DNA of 64,000 nucleotides, taken from NCBI GenBank assembly GCA_037501455.1, contig CM074856.1, positions 20,419,001 to 20,483,000 on the forward strand. Direction: 5' to 3'. The position numbers were made by a program, and so were the translations under genes. Under the pieces are notes generated by a model. It saw only the letters and a program-made list of their open reading frames with translations. It ran no database searches and was not told the origin of the DNA. The DNA comes from Lantana camara (Eukaryota > Streptophyta > Magnoliopsida > Lamiales > Verbenaceae). This document shows, in pieces, positions 1-11,984 of this stretch (position 1 is the stretch's first letter; the number at the start of each line of letters is the position of its first letter).

Positions 1-1503
1 AACTTAAGGCGAATCAATAAATTTCAAATTAGAGATGAAAAATAAATGATAGTAGTTGCAATTTATTTTTCATGGATATCTACACGGAGGAGTAAAATGC
101 GAAATTATTCTAGATCGAGAAATTCGTGAATAATTTAATTAATTTTAGAGTGCAACAATATTTATTTAGTGGAATTAAATATTGTTAAACGGTAATTAAT
201 TATTGTCATGAGATGATAATATATTAATCCATTTGGAGCTAAAACTAATTAGCCCTGCAGGTCCCCCTGCAAGCCCCAAATTGAAAACCCAAAGAGAAAA
301 TAATAAAAGGAGAAAGAGAAATGATTTTTTCAAAGTATTTGAAAATAGCCAAGGGATTTATTTTAAAGAAAATAAATCAAGTTCCAAAGAGTTGGAAATG
401 CCCGGAATTTTATTTTGAAGAAAATAAAATTTTCATAAAAAAAAAAAAAAAGTGCTGACGTGGCATGGCCCATGTGGCGCTGACTGGGCAGCCGCGTGGC
501 ACGCCACGTGTGCGACACGTGGAAGTCCCAGATCGCGCCCCGTCAGTGCGAAAGCAACGGTCCAGATTTGATCGGACCGGGTCGGTCAAACAGGTCAGGG
601 TGTCGGGTCAACGGATCGGGTCCGGTTCCGGGCCGGACCGACCCGGACACGTGGCCCCTTCAGAAGAGGCCACGTCAGCCCTGAACCCTAGCCGCGAGTG
701 AAATACACGCGCCGCCTTGTGGCGGCGCGTGAGGGCGCGTCCGGGGGCCAACCGGCGCATTCTCGGCGGCTTTGGATTCGTGGTGGAGAGATCTACGATG
801 TGGTTACCTCGGTTTATGTGTCCAAGTTGTACACGCAAGTGGGGATGTGAAATGACCATTTTGCCCTTGCTTTTGTATCCAAAATGACCGTTTTGCCCTC
901 GGGTTTTTGCCTATAAATAGGCTGATCCCCTCCCTCATTTCTCATAACAGTTTTGGGAGAGGTTTTTGGCTAGTTCTTAGCTTTGAAACCATATCCCTTT
1001 TCTCCTAGTTAATTCCGATTGATTTTGGAATTAATTTTAATTAGGTGTTTATATAAAACGCCTAATTTCGGGAGAATAAACCCTGAAAAGGGTTTTTTAG
1101 TTTAAATTTTATTTTCTCTAAGTATTTAGAGAAATATTTTCGGAGCCCACGCTCCGAGGGTGTCCCTGGGGATATTGCAGGGAAGCTCTGCCGGTCTCAC
1201 GAGTGGGCAAGGAGCTGGAAAAATGCCGTTAGATAGCCATGATTGCAGTACGGTAATAGTTTTTGGTTATTTTTATTTTAAGCATGATAAATTATGTGCT
1301 CTTAAGTGTTAATTGCATGTTAGATATTTATCTGCTTAAGTGATTTAAAATTTATTATCAATTGCATGTATATACTTGAGTAGATCCGGCTAAGTCTTCC
1401 GCTTTGTATTAAAATATTTTAGAAATATTTTAATACTTGTATTATAATAAAAATTTTAAAATGTGGTCCCGGACTGCTACTATTCTGGACCCGCATCCCA
1501 GCA
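1..1503 (+). repeat. Copia LTR copy, left end cut by the window
   Basis: This stretch is the reverse complement of most of the 2.2-kb LTRs at 21964-24182 and 29077-31306, with scattered substitutions and small indels. It runs in sense orientation on the plus strand and ends in CCCGCATCCCAGCA, where the younger copies end CCCATCA. No tRNA-Met primer-binding site follows, so it is probably a solo LTR or a truncated copy. The start of the LTR lies outside the window, so its TSD cannot be checked. The T-family LTR sequence to its right seems to be what it was inserted into. Short ORFs here (for example 465-701) are not supported as genes. Confidence 0.85.
912..919 (+). promoter_or_regulatory. TATA box of the copia LTR copy
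   Basis: TATAAATA lies in CCTATAAATAGGC, at the position that matches the minus-strand TATA boxes of the younger LTRs at 22546-22553 and 29659-29666. ACGT-core motifs lie 240-460 bases upstream, at about 458, 506, 517, 649 and 672. Confidence 0.6.
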
Positions 1504-2741
1504 AAACCCTACATGTTTTAAAACCTGCATGCAATATATATATATACTATATGATAGATATGTGCATGATATGTATTTTGAGGGCTTGTCCCGCTTGTGA
1601 AAGAACTTGAAAACGTTTTTATATGTATATATGTTACATTTTGCTTTGTTTTGAAAAGGCTTTTGATACGTTTTGAACTTGTCGCGAGATATGACCTTGA
1701 AAGATAGGTCCCTTAAACTTGTACTTGACTTGTTGGGTCCCAGAGATTGTGGGATAGAGCAACCGGGTCGACCAAGGGGTCGTCTGACACACCTCTCGTT
1801 CATGATCTCCACTTGTAGGATGTACCGGAACCCACTAGGAGGTTAGTAGGGGATGGAGTCCGACAAGTGTGAGTGTCGCGAAACTCACGTCCTGCTTGCT
1901 CACTTGGATGGTTTAGGGTCGGCCAGCCCTTCCATCACAGAAGTTAGGTTAGGGTTGTTTTGATTTGATTTGCTCGTTATGTACTTGTCTTGACCTGGAG
2001 AAACTCGTACTCGCTGAGTTAGTATATCTCATCTTGCCTTGTCTTGAATCTATGAAACGGGAATGGACTTCTAAATACTTAAATTTGGTTATTTTGGCCT
2101 TCGGCCTTTAACTTCTTTTAATTATATATCTATTATCACGGTAAAACATTTTGGCATGCAAAAACCATTCCCGGTTCATGGATTGTTACGCTCTTGTTAC
2201 TTGCTTTACTCTATACGTATACGGATGTGTGTGTTAGCCCTTATCACCAGTCTTTAGGAGTGACCCTCGACGTTTCTTTCTTTGGAGTTTCTTTTCTTGA
2301 GTTACAGGTGCAGGAGTGGTTCGTGCTAGGCGGCGGTCTGTCTTTCGAGTCTTTTGAGTCGTGTTGTTCGAGTCTCATGCATTCCTTTTAATTTTTCTGT
2401 ATTTTAGAGCATTGGAACCTATGTATATGATTACGTTTCGTTTTAGAAAGCATGTTATATGATTTATTTGGCCAAGTGGCATGATATGTATAATTGTTTA
2501 AATGATACTAATGTTTTTCTTGTATGTATATTCCTTTATTTGGATCCTGTTGCTTCTGCATTTGTATTTTATTTTGTTGCGTACTCTATACTAGGGTCTA
2601 GACTGCCTAGCCTAGGGTTTGATTTTTTTTGCTTGTCTCCCGTTCGCTATGTTTTGATACGTGTGCGGAGTCCTTATTTTGTTACATGTGTCGAGCTATG
2701 GTGTAGGGGATGTGGTGCCCACCGCTCGGGGTGCTATGACA
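1504..2741 (+). repeat. LTR fragment, family T (copy 1)
   Basis: This segment aligns by eye with 40820-45057 (insertions removed) and with about 50650-51748. Shared landmarks are the GCATGC / TATATAT stretch, the two-part TTCCATCAC segment, the CATTCCCGG-type box near 2165, the GTGTTAGCCC box near 2230, CCCGTTCGCTATG near 2640 and the GGGGTGCTA end. The family has TG...GGGTGCTACA ends and LTRs of roughly 3.5 kb. No coding region is attached here, so its lineage is open; long LTRs with such ends would fit a chromovirus such as Tekay/Del. The 5' part is cut off by the copia LTR to the left. ORFs inside it are not genes. Confidence 0.7.
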
Positions 2742-2744
2742 TAT

Positions 2745-4165
2745 CAATGCCTCAACAACATCAAGCTTTATAGCACTACAATATTGATAAAGTATCCTCC
2801 AGCCAGTGCTAAAAGCAGACTCAGAGGCAACAGTAGAATAAGAACACTTAAAACATATCTTGTTATATGAGTAAGTTTGAGATACCTATATTAACATGCT
2901 TTCCAATAAGTAAGAATGTCAATCTTTGCAGCTCTATCAATCTTTGATTCCTAGCTCTAAATAAATCTCCAACTAATTTTTTTGAGGGAGAGATTCACTT
3001 GGCAGTGGGATATTTTGTCCCAGAAAACTAGTTTGTGGCTTCATAAAACACATTAAAACTTGTAAAATCTTTCAACCTTCTTCCACTCAACAATTATCGG
3101 GTAATAAATGAAATTTGAATCAATGAACTTCAAATGGTTGAGGGCTCAACGATAGTGCAAAGAACTGCGAAGCATCAATTACGTAGAATTCTATCTAGTG
3201 GATACACCTTGCCTTTAACCCTTTCTTGAATCAACTCCACAATGTGTAATAGAAGCAAGAAATCTCTCCTTTCTCACTTGACTACCCTTGACATACTTCA
3301 CACATTCATGCACTTATCAACACAAGCATCAATTTCCTTTAAACCTTCTTGCATATTTAAATTTAGATATGTGTATAACAACAAACATGCAAATAATAAC
3401 CACCACCCAACAATTTATATTTCATTAGAAGTTGCTCCTTGAAATATTCAACAAATAGCTAGGTCATTTGAAGAAGCATTGTCTAGTGTTATAGTAAAAA
3501 ATTTTTTACCTAAGACCACATTCAATCAATAACTCAATTTTGTCACATAATGCAATGCTAATATATGGTGGGGGCATATATGCAGAACTTGTGATTCTCT
3601 TTTGCAATGTGCAATCATGATCAAGATAATGAGCAGTCAAACAAATATATCCAACAGTGACTATGGAAGTCCATAAATCAGAAGTAAAACAAATTTCCCC
3701 TTCATTGAACTCAATTCACGCACAACTTTGTTCTTTTCCATTTTATAAAGCTTCATAACATCAACCCTAGCCGTATTCTTAGCAAAGTGACATACTTGAG
3801 ACTCCAAATAAGTAAACACATCCCTAATTCCTTCATATTCTACAAATTGAAAAGGAAATCATGCCTTATAATGAGTAAAATTAGTAACTCACAAATTTTT
3901 TCTTGAGCAAATTTCCCAGACCTCACAACTCATTTCTCACCTTTTCAATAAAAGCTTGAGCAATATCACGTGTATTAATTCTAGGGTATTTTTTTTATAT
4001 GTCTCGTTAGATTACTTGTACCCATGCTACTCTCAATGCAATATTGATAGCCACAAGCTTTGCATTCGCAATGCAATGACTGCCCTTCTACTTTGGGTGG
4101 AATCTTAAAGTACTCCCACACCTTTGATTTTGTGTTCCTCTTTCGTTTTCCCCGGAAAATTTATA
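2745..4165 (-). pseudogene. hAT-superfamily transposase, decayed
   Basis: Read on the minus strand in several frames, this region holds the parts of a plant hAT (Ac-like) transposase in order. A BED zinc finger lies near 4165-4020 (CKACG...TSNLTRHIKK). Next is a segment like DLWTS...TVGYICLTAHYLDHD near 3700-3610, containing the conserved DLWTS box, then a segment like TITLDNASSND near 3500. The central part lies at 3430-3000 (LKEIDACVDK, FYEAT...FSGTKYPTA). The hATC dimerisation domain is near 2900-2745 (STVASESAFSTGWRIL). In the host, hAT transposases bind the element ends through the BED finger, cut and reinsert it, and dimerise through hATC. Many frameshifts and stops break it here, so no protein can be made. 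The domain order makes the family call firm; the exact ends are not. Confidence 0.85.
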
Positions 4166-5250
4166 AAATTAATAAACATACGTAGATCATGTTCTACTAA
4201 TTAATTCAACAAAAATTATCATATTTTGTTATTCTGTAAGAACTCTTTGAACAAACTCTATTATTGCACTTTGTATACCCATATTCTAATTTATACCCAT
4301 ATACATGATGCTAAGAATTTCAATCAAAATCAACCTCTATAAATAAAATTCAATAAAATGAAATTACAAAACTAAAAGCTAAACTTCATAACTACTCAAT
4401 TTTTAATTTTGGTATAAATCCAAGATGCAACTCATTTAAGTTCTTGGACAAGATGCTAAAAGCCACAATCACAACACAACACATAAAAGAATTAAAAAGA
4501 ACTACTGATAAATTCAATGAAAACAAGATTTCATTCAAAAAATACTCATAAAAGTATAATAATAAAATCATAATATATAAATCAATTAACAATCCGGCCC
4601 AAATAGAAATCACCTCAATCTATTAATCAATGGAAATAAGCGCGAAACAAAAAAAAAAAGAAATAAAAATAAAAATCAACAAGAGAAACGACGAGCCTTA
4701 TCTTGCCGAGACAGGGGATGACGTCGAAGGCTTCAAGCAATAGTACATCTACAAAGGAAAGAGTTGAAAATCACACTTTGAGCTGGAGGAAATCGAAATC
4801 GAAATCAACGGAAATAAGTGAGAAATAGAAAAAAAAAAAAAAGAAGAAAAAAAGAGGAACGATTTGAATAATATACCTGGTGAGCCGTTGTAAGACAATG
4901 CGACCGTGAGACGGAAGATGACAGCGAGAGTAGAGTTTTTTCTTTGGGAGCTGCAGCTATAGCTGCGCAGTTTAAAGAAAAAATATAATATTGAAAATGT
5001 AGGGTAAAGTTTTTTCTTTTATATGGTATCCATTTTAACGGGTGGGTTGGGTAGGTTGGGTGGGTTTTGGGTTGTTAGGTCACCTGAGTGATTTTTCGGG
5101 TCAACTCAAAACCCACCCAAATTTTCTCTCTTTTTCTCGGGTTCATGTCGGTCTAACATAAACCTAAAAACTCTTAACCCTAATGATATTTAGGCACGTG
5201 GGTTGAGTCGGGTTCGCGGGTTGAGTCCAAAATTAAAATCCCTAAAAGTA
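4166..5250 (-). other. Probable 5' non-coding part of the hAT element
   Basis: No gene is supported here. The stretch lies upstream of the BED domain on the minus strand. Near 5035-5235 it carries many GGGTTGGGT, GGGTTGAGTCGGGTT and CAACCCACC-type motifs on both strands, which resemble the subterminal repeats of Ac-like hAT elements. The terminal inverted repeat itself could not be fixed; the right end probably lies near 5230-5250. The ORF at 4392-4613 is not supported. Confidence 0.45.
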
Positions 5251-5261
5251 ATGTGGAGAGC

Positions 5262-6072
5262 TGCCTGATTGTCACAAAATAGAAAAACTGATTCAGATAA
5301 TTTCACACCAAGATCATACAACAATCGCAAAAGTCATATGATCTCACTGGTAGTTATTGTCATAGAATGATATTCGGCCTCAGCAGAAAAGTGAGAAAAT
5401 GCGTATTGTTTCTTAGATCTCCATGAGATAGACGAAGACACAAGAAAGATAATGTAGCCATTAGTCGATCTTTATTTAGTTGGGCATCTCGCCCAACTCG
5501 CATCACAATAAGGTCGCAACGATAAGGAACCGGTTGAAGGTAGCAGAATTCCTCGCCCTGGGCCCCCTTTGTGATAGCACAATACTCTATATGCAGCCTC
5601 AAGGTGGAGTTGACGAGACACATGCATAAACTGACTGAGAACATGAACTTCATAACTTATGTTTGGTCAAGTGACGGTGAGATATAGTAATCTTCCAACT
5701 AAATAACGGTATTATCCAAGATCAATACAAGATTCACCGAAACCAATCGAAATCTTATCAAGAATATATTTGCACTTGCTTAAAACATTCCCATCCGAAG
5801 AGCGAGCAACTTCAATTCCAAAAAAAAAATATTCAGCTTTCCCAAATCTTTAATCTGAAATTTATTATTCAGATACCTCTTTAATGTAGCAATGCGGCTG
5901 GAAGATTACTTATAGATAAGAACAACAATAAAGAATTCATCTTTGTGAAAAAATGTAAACAAGGAATTATCTGAATTAGACTGTTGAAAACTAATATCTA
6001 TTGGTACTAGTTGCGTGATGTATGATGAAGACCATAAAGTGACTTTCTCAACCTGCAAACTCTTCGATTCCC
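5262..6072 (-). pseudogene. Ty1/copia RT-RNase H remnant
   Basis: On the minus strand, in shifting frames, the stretch reads as the C-terminal half of a copia polyprotein. An RT part lies near 6050-6020 (a KSLYGL-like motif). DNSLFTF and KIWES...FFW...S segments lie at 5950-5790. RLLYLT...SYEVHVLSQFMH follows at 5710-5610, the CDASWARCPT part of RNase H at 5510-5470, then SISWRSKKQ, HFSAEAEYHSM and CDNQAALHI down to 5262. RNase H normally removes the RNA strand during reverse transcription. Frameshifts and stops make it non-functional. The right end at 6072 is abrupt, where an X-family LTR interrupts the RT reading frame. Confidence 0.8.
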
Positions 6073-7695
6073 TGTTGGAAAATACGAAATAGTAACATAG
6101 CGGAATTTAAATTTTTTTCCAAAAGCAAGATTTAGACTTGCAATTCCTATTCTCGATTCGTAGGGATTTCAAGAACTCACTTAAATCGATGCTTTCTTGA
6201 CACTTTTTTAGCCGCCCTCAACCGTATTTCAAGTGGTAAGTCCCTCGAACTACTTCGAATCTTCAAGACTCCGAAATCATAATCCTCTAGAGTAATAATC
6301 CAAACCAACCTCGATCATGATCTAAATAGGGAGGATGCTAGTACTATATTTAGTGTTTAGGCTCTAAGGGATCTGTATGAAGTAATTTTGGAGAAATTCT
6401 TGTATCAATCTCCCATATGATTCGAACCCCAACCTTAAATAGCCTAGGGTGGTTCAAACCCCTCTGTCTTATTGTCCAAGATTTCTTAAACCCTCAAGAG
6501 TTTGAATTACTTGCTAGGTAAAAAAGGTTTTCTACTTTGACCAAGAGTCTCCTTTGATCCACTTGCCTTGCAAGGAACTCTATCTAACTCTCTTAGATAT
6601 TTTTATAGGATATTAATTATTTATTAGGCTTTTAAAGTCCGAATTAGGACTTTATATTAATTCATAATTAAATTTAAGTCCATTAAATAATTAATCAAAT
6701 TAACTATTTATTCATCACACAAGGTGACATGTGTCACGCCTAGACATGTGCCCTACACATGTGGCCCCTTGCCAATACTCGATTGGTTCGATCAACCCAT
6801 TTAATCGATTCAAGCCTTAACCCTCGTGATCAGGCATTTGTGTGTAACCCATCAGGTTCTTTATTCAATTAGCAGTGTCCCCGATTAATTCATTCCTAAT
6901 TAATTAATCAGTCCACAGATCACACAACCATAGTCTAGCAACAGGTGTGTGACCCCTAGCTGAATAAGAATGTGTCAATTTGAAGGAACCTTTAAGTCAT
7001 TGACATATGTAAAATAAGGTCCTCCTACAACCTATCTCTCAACCAAGATCTAGGGTAAGGGAATAATTAGAACCCTAATAATCTTGATCTTAATGTTAAG
7101 TTCATTTCATATCCATTTGATCTCGATCCAAGAAACCCCTTTTCTTGATCTCGATCCATTGCCTTGGCCAAGGACTCCGAGTTGGCATATGAATGACTTA
7201 CACAATAAGAGATCATCTTGCTAAAGCAAGTGTAGGTCCTTTATCGATTCTCATATACTTTCATGTGCCACTTGTGCAGCCCCAATATAAGCTATAATTC
7301 AGTTGTCTCGGGCGCATCCTTTTAGGCTTATTTCTAAGACTATAGAGTTAGCTCACACAAAGCATCGACGGAATCTCAAGTCTAAGAACTAATGAATCAC
7401 ATCAATGACTCGTGAGATATTTCCTAATCTGGAAGTTTCTATTTCCACAAATAGAAACTTTCTTTCCCATTTAGGAATCTTCTCACACGAGTCACCTCAG
7501 TGTACTCGTTCAAATCAAGCGAGCACTGTCCACGTATCAACTATATACTTTACACCCTATGAAACAAGGTGATCCTTCTTAAGTGCGTGATCACACAAGT
7601 AAGTCTCAAGCGAGTCAATTCGACACTCCCACTATCTTTTGGAGTCATCGACTTGGAGTAGTTTCTAATCTTAACTTATGTGAGAGCTAACAACC
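6073..7695. repeat. LTR of family X (copy 1), right end missing
   Basis: It starts TGTTGGAAAA and aligns in opposite orientation with 41383-44418, after that copy's own insertion is removed. Shared blocks include the start with ATAGCGGAA / CAGCGGAAG, the box around ACAGGTGTGTGACCCC near 6940, the ACACAATAAGAGATCATCTTGC box near 7200, the CCTAATCTGGAAGTTTC box near 7420 and CGACACTCCC near 7625. The last 100-150 bases of the LTR, up to TTCCCAACA, are missing, so a deletion probably removed them together with the neighbouring sequence. No internal retrotransposon sequence follows. It interrupts the copia RT to the left. Confidence 0.65.
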
Positions 7696-7704
7696 CTAAA
7701 AATA

Positions 7705-7738
7705 CTGTGTTATTCGAAATCATCACTAAAAACCCTGT
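7705..7738 (+). repeat. Left arm of an old inverted repeat
   Basis: CTGTGTTATTCGAAATCATC and the AAAACCCTGT that follows match the reverse complement of 38314-38348 at about 30 of 34 positions. With the 29-kb Tat nest removed, the arms lie about 1.6 kb apart. They may be terminal parts of a Mutator-like or similar DNA element whose interior is the AT-rich and low-complexity DNA at 7740-8062 and 37066-38313. Confidence 0.45.
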
Positions 7739-7739
7739 G

Positions 7740-8062
7740 AAAAAAAAAATGACACAGAAAACCCTGAGTTTTATTAAATAAACTCACCGCCCCCTACTCC
7801 CATTTGATCAACAAAAAAAGTTGAAAAGTCCATTATACCTTTGTACATTATATCAATAAATTAACAAATTTATTGCATATGTATATAATATACATAATAC
7901 ATATTATGCATATTACTAATAGATATATATATATATATATATAATAAATTTACACTGTATATATTATTTAATATATATATATTATACAATAAATTTATAA
8001 AATCTTATTTAATATATACATAAGCATATTAATAAATTAACAAATTTATTGCATCTATATAT
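7740..8062. other. AT-rich DNA with (AT)n, target of the Tat insertion
   Basis: No gene. It includes an (AT)n run near 7920-7943 and local duplications: ACAAATTTATTGCAT occurs at about 7863 and 8040. The segment TATAATATACATAATACATA near 7880 is repeated just beyond the far end of the Tat element at about 37068, so the target was already repetitive. TATAT at 8058-8062 is the left TSD of the Tat element. Confidence 0.6.
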
Positions 8063-8863
8063 TGATGAGGCATAAAACTACGCTCAAATCAGAGCCGTCC
8101 ACGTGTCAACACCTGACGATAAAGTAACTGGGTGCTCGCATTATTGGGCTCGCGGATCGTCCCAGCCTACTCCCTCACTTACTGGTATAGGCCCATGAGC
8201 CGCGGCCGATTACTCAGGTAAAGGGGTAGCACCCGCACGAGGGCCCGATTCTTGATGCTCGTGGTTTTACCGCTCAAAGGTCATCTACCGTGGGGGGCAC
8301 ATCCGTACACTCTTCGAGCGTCACCATCGCTCGCGGAGGATCCGACCCCCCTGCGACGGATCCGAACCCTAGCAAAGAGAATCTTGGGCCCCCCTCTCTC
8401 ATGCGACCCTCGCCAACAACTTCTGACACAAAGGTAGTGCGCACCTTGCATCTGACACGCCGCCTCCTTTTCAGAAACGTCCTTCTCACACCCTCACAGG
8501 CTGCCATATGTTAGGGCAACACAGGTTTGGGACCACACGGTCAATTTACCCATTTACCCTCACCCCTAACATATAAATAGGGGAGAACACATGCTTTCTC
8601 CCCCAAGTCATCTTCTTCACAAGACACCACACTACTGAACTAGGCATCATTTTCCTCTGCATCTTCATCTTCTCCAAAGCTTCATATATTCCACCATTTC
8701 CTGCACCCTTGCGGCACGATTTCCTGGTGTTATCCTAGCTGGAAGAACCCACGCTCACCGGAAACCCAGTTCCTGAGGCTCAACGCCTGTGATGGTCTTT
8801 CCCTTCTCACATAAATATAGAAAGTGTTGTTGCATTTAGGAAACTCCGATTCCTGCACCATCA
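8063..8863 (+). repeat. 5' LTR of the Tat element
   Basis: It is an 801-bp direct repeat of 19547-20174 joined to 36893-37065, with TG...CA ends. It drives transcription of the genomic RNA through the TATA box at 8572. ORFs such as 8252-8437 recur in both LTRs but have no coding signature. Confidence 0.93.
8572..8579 (+). promoter_or_regulatory. TATA box of the Tat 5' LTR
   Basis: TATAAATA lies in a CATATAAATAGGGG context about 290 bp before the LTR end and is conserved in the 3' LTR at 20056-20063. Transcription would start near 8600-8610. Confidence 0.7.
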
Positions 8864-8867
8864 TTTT

Positions 8868-8885
8868 TGGCGCCGTCTGTGGGAA
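8868..8885 (+). other. Primer-binding site of the Tat element
   Basis: TGGCGCCGTCTGTGGGAA lies four bases after the LTR end. It starts with the TGG that pairs with the CCA end of a tRNA. This sequence is typical of Tat/Ogre-type elements, for which tRNA-Arg is the usual primer; I did not check it against a tRNA set. Confidence 0.85.
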
Positions 8886-8958
8886 ACCATCATCATCTCT
8901 TCTTCACCACCACCATTTTCTTCCTAGAAAAGCTAGTTGAGATATAACACCTCCCCTT

Positions 8959-11081
8959 GTGGAAATGGTGACAGCAACGAGATCTGGAGCCATAGGGGGG
9001 AAGGGAGCTCTTCTCCCAGTCAACGAAGATAACGCGGAGAGCAACATCCCCGCCGGAGGTACGAACCCACCAACTGCAGGAAATGGGGTCGAAAATGCAG
9101 AAACAGTGGCTGCAACTCTCCCACCTGGCGGGAGCGCTGTGGGAGGACCCAGTTCCGTTCTTCCATCTACGGGACCCATCGCCAATGTTCCTGTCCCGCA
9201 TCCAGGCGTGTACTCCATGGCCATGCCGCCTCCTGGGTACCCTTACGTGCAACCCGGAATGATGCCCGGAATGGTACCCATGGTCCAGCCTTACCAAGTG
9301 GGAATATTAAATCTTCCTCTGTCACTGCCTAGGGAATACAAGGAGTAGAAATGCCTCAAGTCACTACTCAGCAGCTCCAGGCGCTGTACGCACAATGCGA
9401 AGGCCAAGCCGTACAGAATGCGTGGGAACATTTCACTGCGGCCTACTTCCCCTCACTGGCGGGTGCACGAGTGGCTCCTCCCCTTGGAGGACTCCCGGCT
9501 CACCCGTTGACGATGGCTCAGAACACATTGAGGGCCCAGCAACCTCACCCTTCACCGCTTCAAGAAAATGGGGCCGCTCCGAGGGTCCAGCAAGCGCAGC
9601 AGCCAGTGGGAAACGAGAGAGCCCCTCAGAATGAAGGGGCTGGAAACAACGAAGAGGTCCAATCGAGGGCCACAGAGAGGGTAAACCGCAGAGACGTCAG
9701 CGACCCTCAACTTGTCGCAGTACAAGACCAGATTAGGGGGCTCCAGAACGTGGTAGAGCAGCTCTCTCGAGCACGGTCTCACGTCTCCCGTGAGGGGGGC
9801 GAGAGGTCCAGGGCCAGAGACGCTCACAGACCACGCAGCCCCCTCTCTCGCCGATGAAGAGAAGCCAGCCCAGAAGATCCGGAGGACAGGGATTACCGAA
9901 TCGTGACGGGCGATTCTCCACTCATTGAGGAGGTCCTGATGACCCGTGCGGGGAAAGGTAAAATCCCCACATCCGTCAACAGGTACGATGGAACCACAGA
10001 TCCAGCCGAACATCTGGATCACTTTGTGCACCTGATGCATCTTTACGATCACCCAAGCAACTACTGGGCCAAAGTGTTTGTCACCTCCCTTACTGGAATG
10101 GCCCAAGACTGGTACAAAAAACTCCCTCCCCGCTCAATCTGAGGGTACTATGACTTGACTGACGCCTTTGTGAGCCACTTCAATTCTTTGAGAGCACCAG
10201 CCCCCGCTGCTACAGCTCTTTACAGCTTAGTCCAAGGGCCGAACGAGACGCTCAGGTCCTTCATGGGTAGGTTCAACAAAGAAATACTGTTGGTGGAGAA
10301 GCCCTCAATGGATTTTCTAAGGCACGTTCTCTTCGGAGCCATCAATATGAAGCACTACGTCAGTAAAGAGTTCGTAGAGGAGGTGGCCAAAAAGAAACCC
10401 CGCTCATTATTGGAGATTAGAGAAATAGCAGACTCTTTCTTCACCCTCGAGGATATGTATATTGCGAGAGATCAGAAGATGGCGAACGCCCCTCGGCCCA
10501 GCAAAGCCCCTGAAGACAGAGGAGATTCAAGCAGAGGCCGCCGTCGTAGTCCTATTCCCGCTCGTCGGAATTCTCCACCCCCTCGGAAGTTCGAGCGCAT
10601 TCCTCTCAACCGCCCCATAGCCGAAGTTTATGCCATGGCGGATAAGAAGCTGTTCAAAAGGCCGCCAAAGTTGAGAGAAACTGAGGCCCAAAAGCGCTCG
10701 GGAAAGTACTGCGCTTTCCACAAGCAGAAAGGGCACGATACCAATGAATGTCGTCAACTTGAGGGTGAGATTCAGAGGCTAATCGCTGGGGGGCAGCTTA
10801 AAGAGTTCGTGAAGGTGTTGGAGAAGTACGATGAACATTGCGCTGAGCGAGCACGTGCCCAAGGGAGAAGTCGCTCGCGCTCACGGAGCTCGCGTCACCG
10901 TCACCACGAGCCCAGTGACCATGGAAAAGGAAAAGCCACAGACATGGAAAACCAGTCCTTCGCGGTCATCCACATGATTGTTGGGGGACCCTCGGGGGAT
11001 GACTCTAACACTTCCCGACGCCACTACATTCGGAGTTACGATAAAAAAATCTTCTCAGCCCCGGCCATTGCTCTCCATTGA
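8959..11081 (+). pseudogene. Tat gag, broken
   Basis: Gag forms the virus-like particle and packages the element RNA. The first frame (8959-9348) is a Gly/Pro-rich N-terminus. Reading then shifts near 9331 into the frame of 9351-11081. Two TGA stops, at 9855-9857 and 10140-10142, interrupt that frame. The retrotransposon gag domain lies at about 9930-10470 (DGTTDPAEHLDHF, VTSLTGMAQDWYKKLP, FVSHFNSLR). A CxFHxxxGHxTxxC zinc knuckle lies near 10710-10755 (YCAFHKQKGHDTNEC). A strongly basic Arg/Ser-rich tail follows near 10850-10910, then the VGGP motif common in Tat proteins at the gag-protease junction. The frame is lost near 11060, where coding moves to the protease frame. Confidence 0.9.
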
Positions 11082-11984
11082 TAGGTCATCATATTCGGAA
11101 AAGGATGAGAGCATAGGTTTTACAGAGAAAGATTTAGAGCATATTGTAACACCCCATGGGGTCGGTGAAACCTCTGACTGCCCCATGGTGGTTAGCTTAG
11201 ACGTTCATAACCATGTTGTAAAGAGAGTCTTAATTGATAGTGGAAGCTCTGTGAATGTTTTGCCTTACTCCACGTTTCAGAAAATGAACATCACAAACAT
11301 CCCGCTCGAACCCCTCAGAACAGCCCTCGTCGGCTTTGGAGGTTCCGAAATCGTTCCTCGAGGACAAATTCGCTTGGCCACCTCTTTTGGTCGCGCCCCA
11401 CAGCGAAAGACCTTAAGCATCCTTTATGTAGTGGTCGAAGTGGACCTTCCATACAACATCATCATTGGGCGCCCAGCCCTCATCGACTTCAAGGCTGTAA
11501 TTTCCACCTATCATCAGAAAGTCAAGTTCCCCACCCCCGAGGGTACCGGAGAGGTCTTGTGTAATGTTAAGGAAGCTTGGGAGTGCTACATACTTTCCCT
11601 TCGAAGCCACAAGCCCAAACAACCTACCCAAGCAGGCTCCACCAAAAAGTCTGTTGACTTCCCCAAACTAGACGAAGATGGCCCCGAGCGCAAGAGGGCC
11701 AAGTTATATAAGAAGAAGAATAAAAGGAGGGCCGCGGGCAGACTTGTAGATGCTGGGAATTCACCCCTCGGTTGGTCGGAGACTCCTCTTCCGAAGACGA
11801 GGATCACATGCCCTCGGGAGATACCGGCGAGAAAATTACGGGCAAGAAACGAGCGCTCGAACAGCTGAGGCCTGAAGTACGGGTAGAACCTACGGAGACC
11901 TTCTTGTCCATCGAATTGGAGCCTGGGAATCCTGATAAGACTACGCAAATAGGTTCCAACCTCGACGACCCTCTCAGATTATGA
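11060..11984 (+). pseudogene. Tat aspartic protease and linker, broken
   Basis: The frame that includes 10978-11868 reads as the pol protease, which cuts the polyprotein. The active site is LIDSGSSVNVLP near 11230-11265, and the second conserved part is YNIIIGRPAL near 11450. A charged linker rich in Lys/Arg follows. Coding then moves to another frame at about 11780-11980 (TTQIGSNLDDPL near 11940-11975) and shifts again into the RT frame near 11980. The catalytic DSG is kept, but the flanking frameshifts separate it from gag and RT. Confidence 0.88.
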
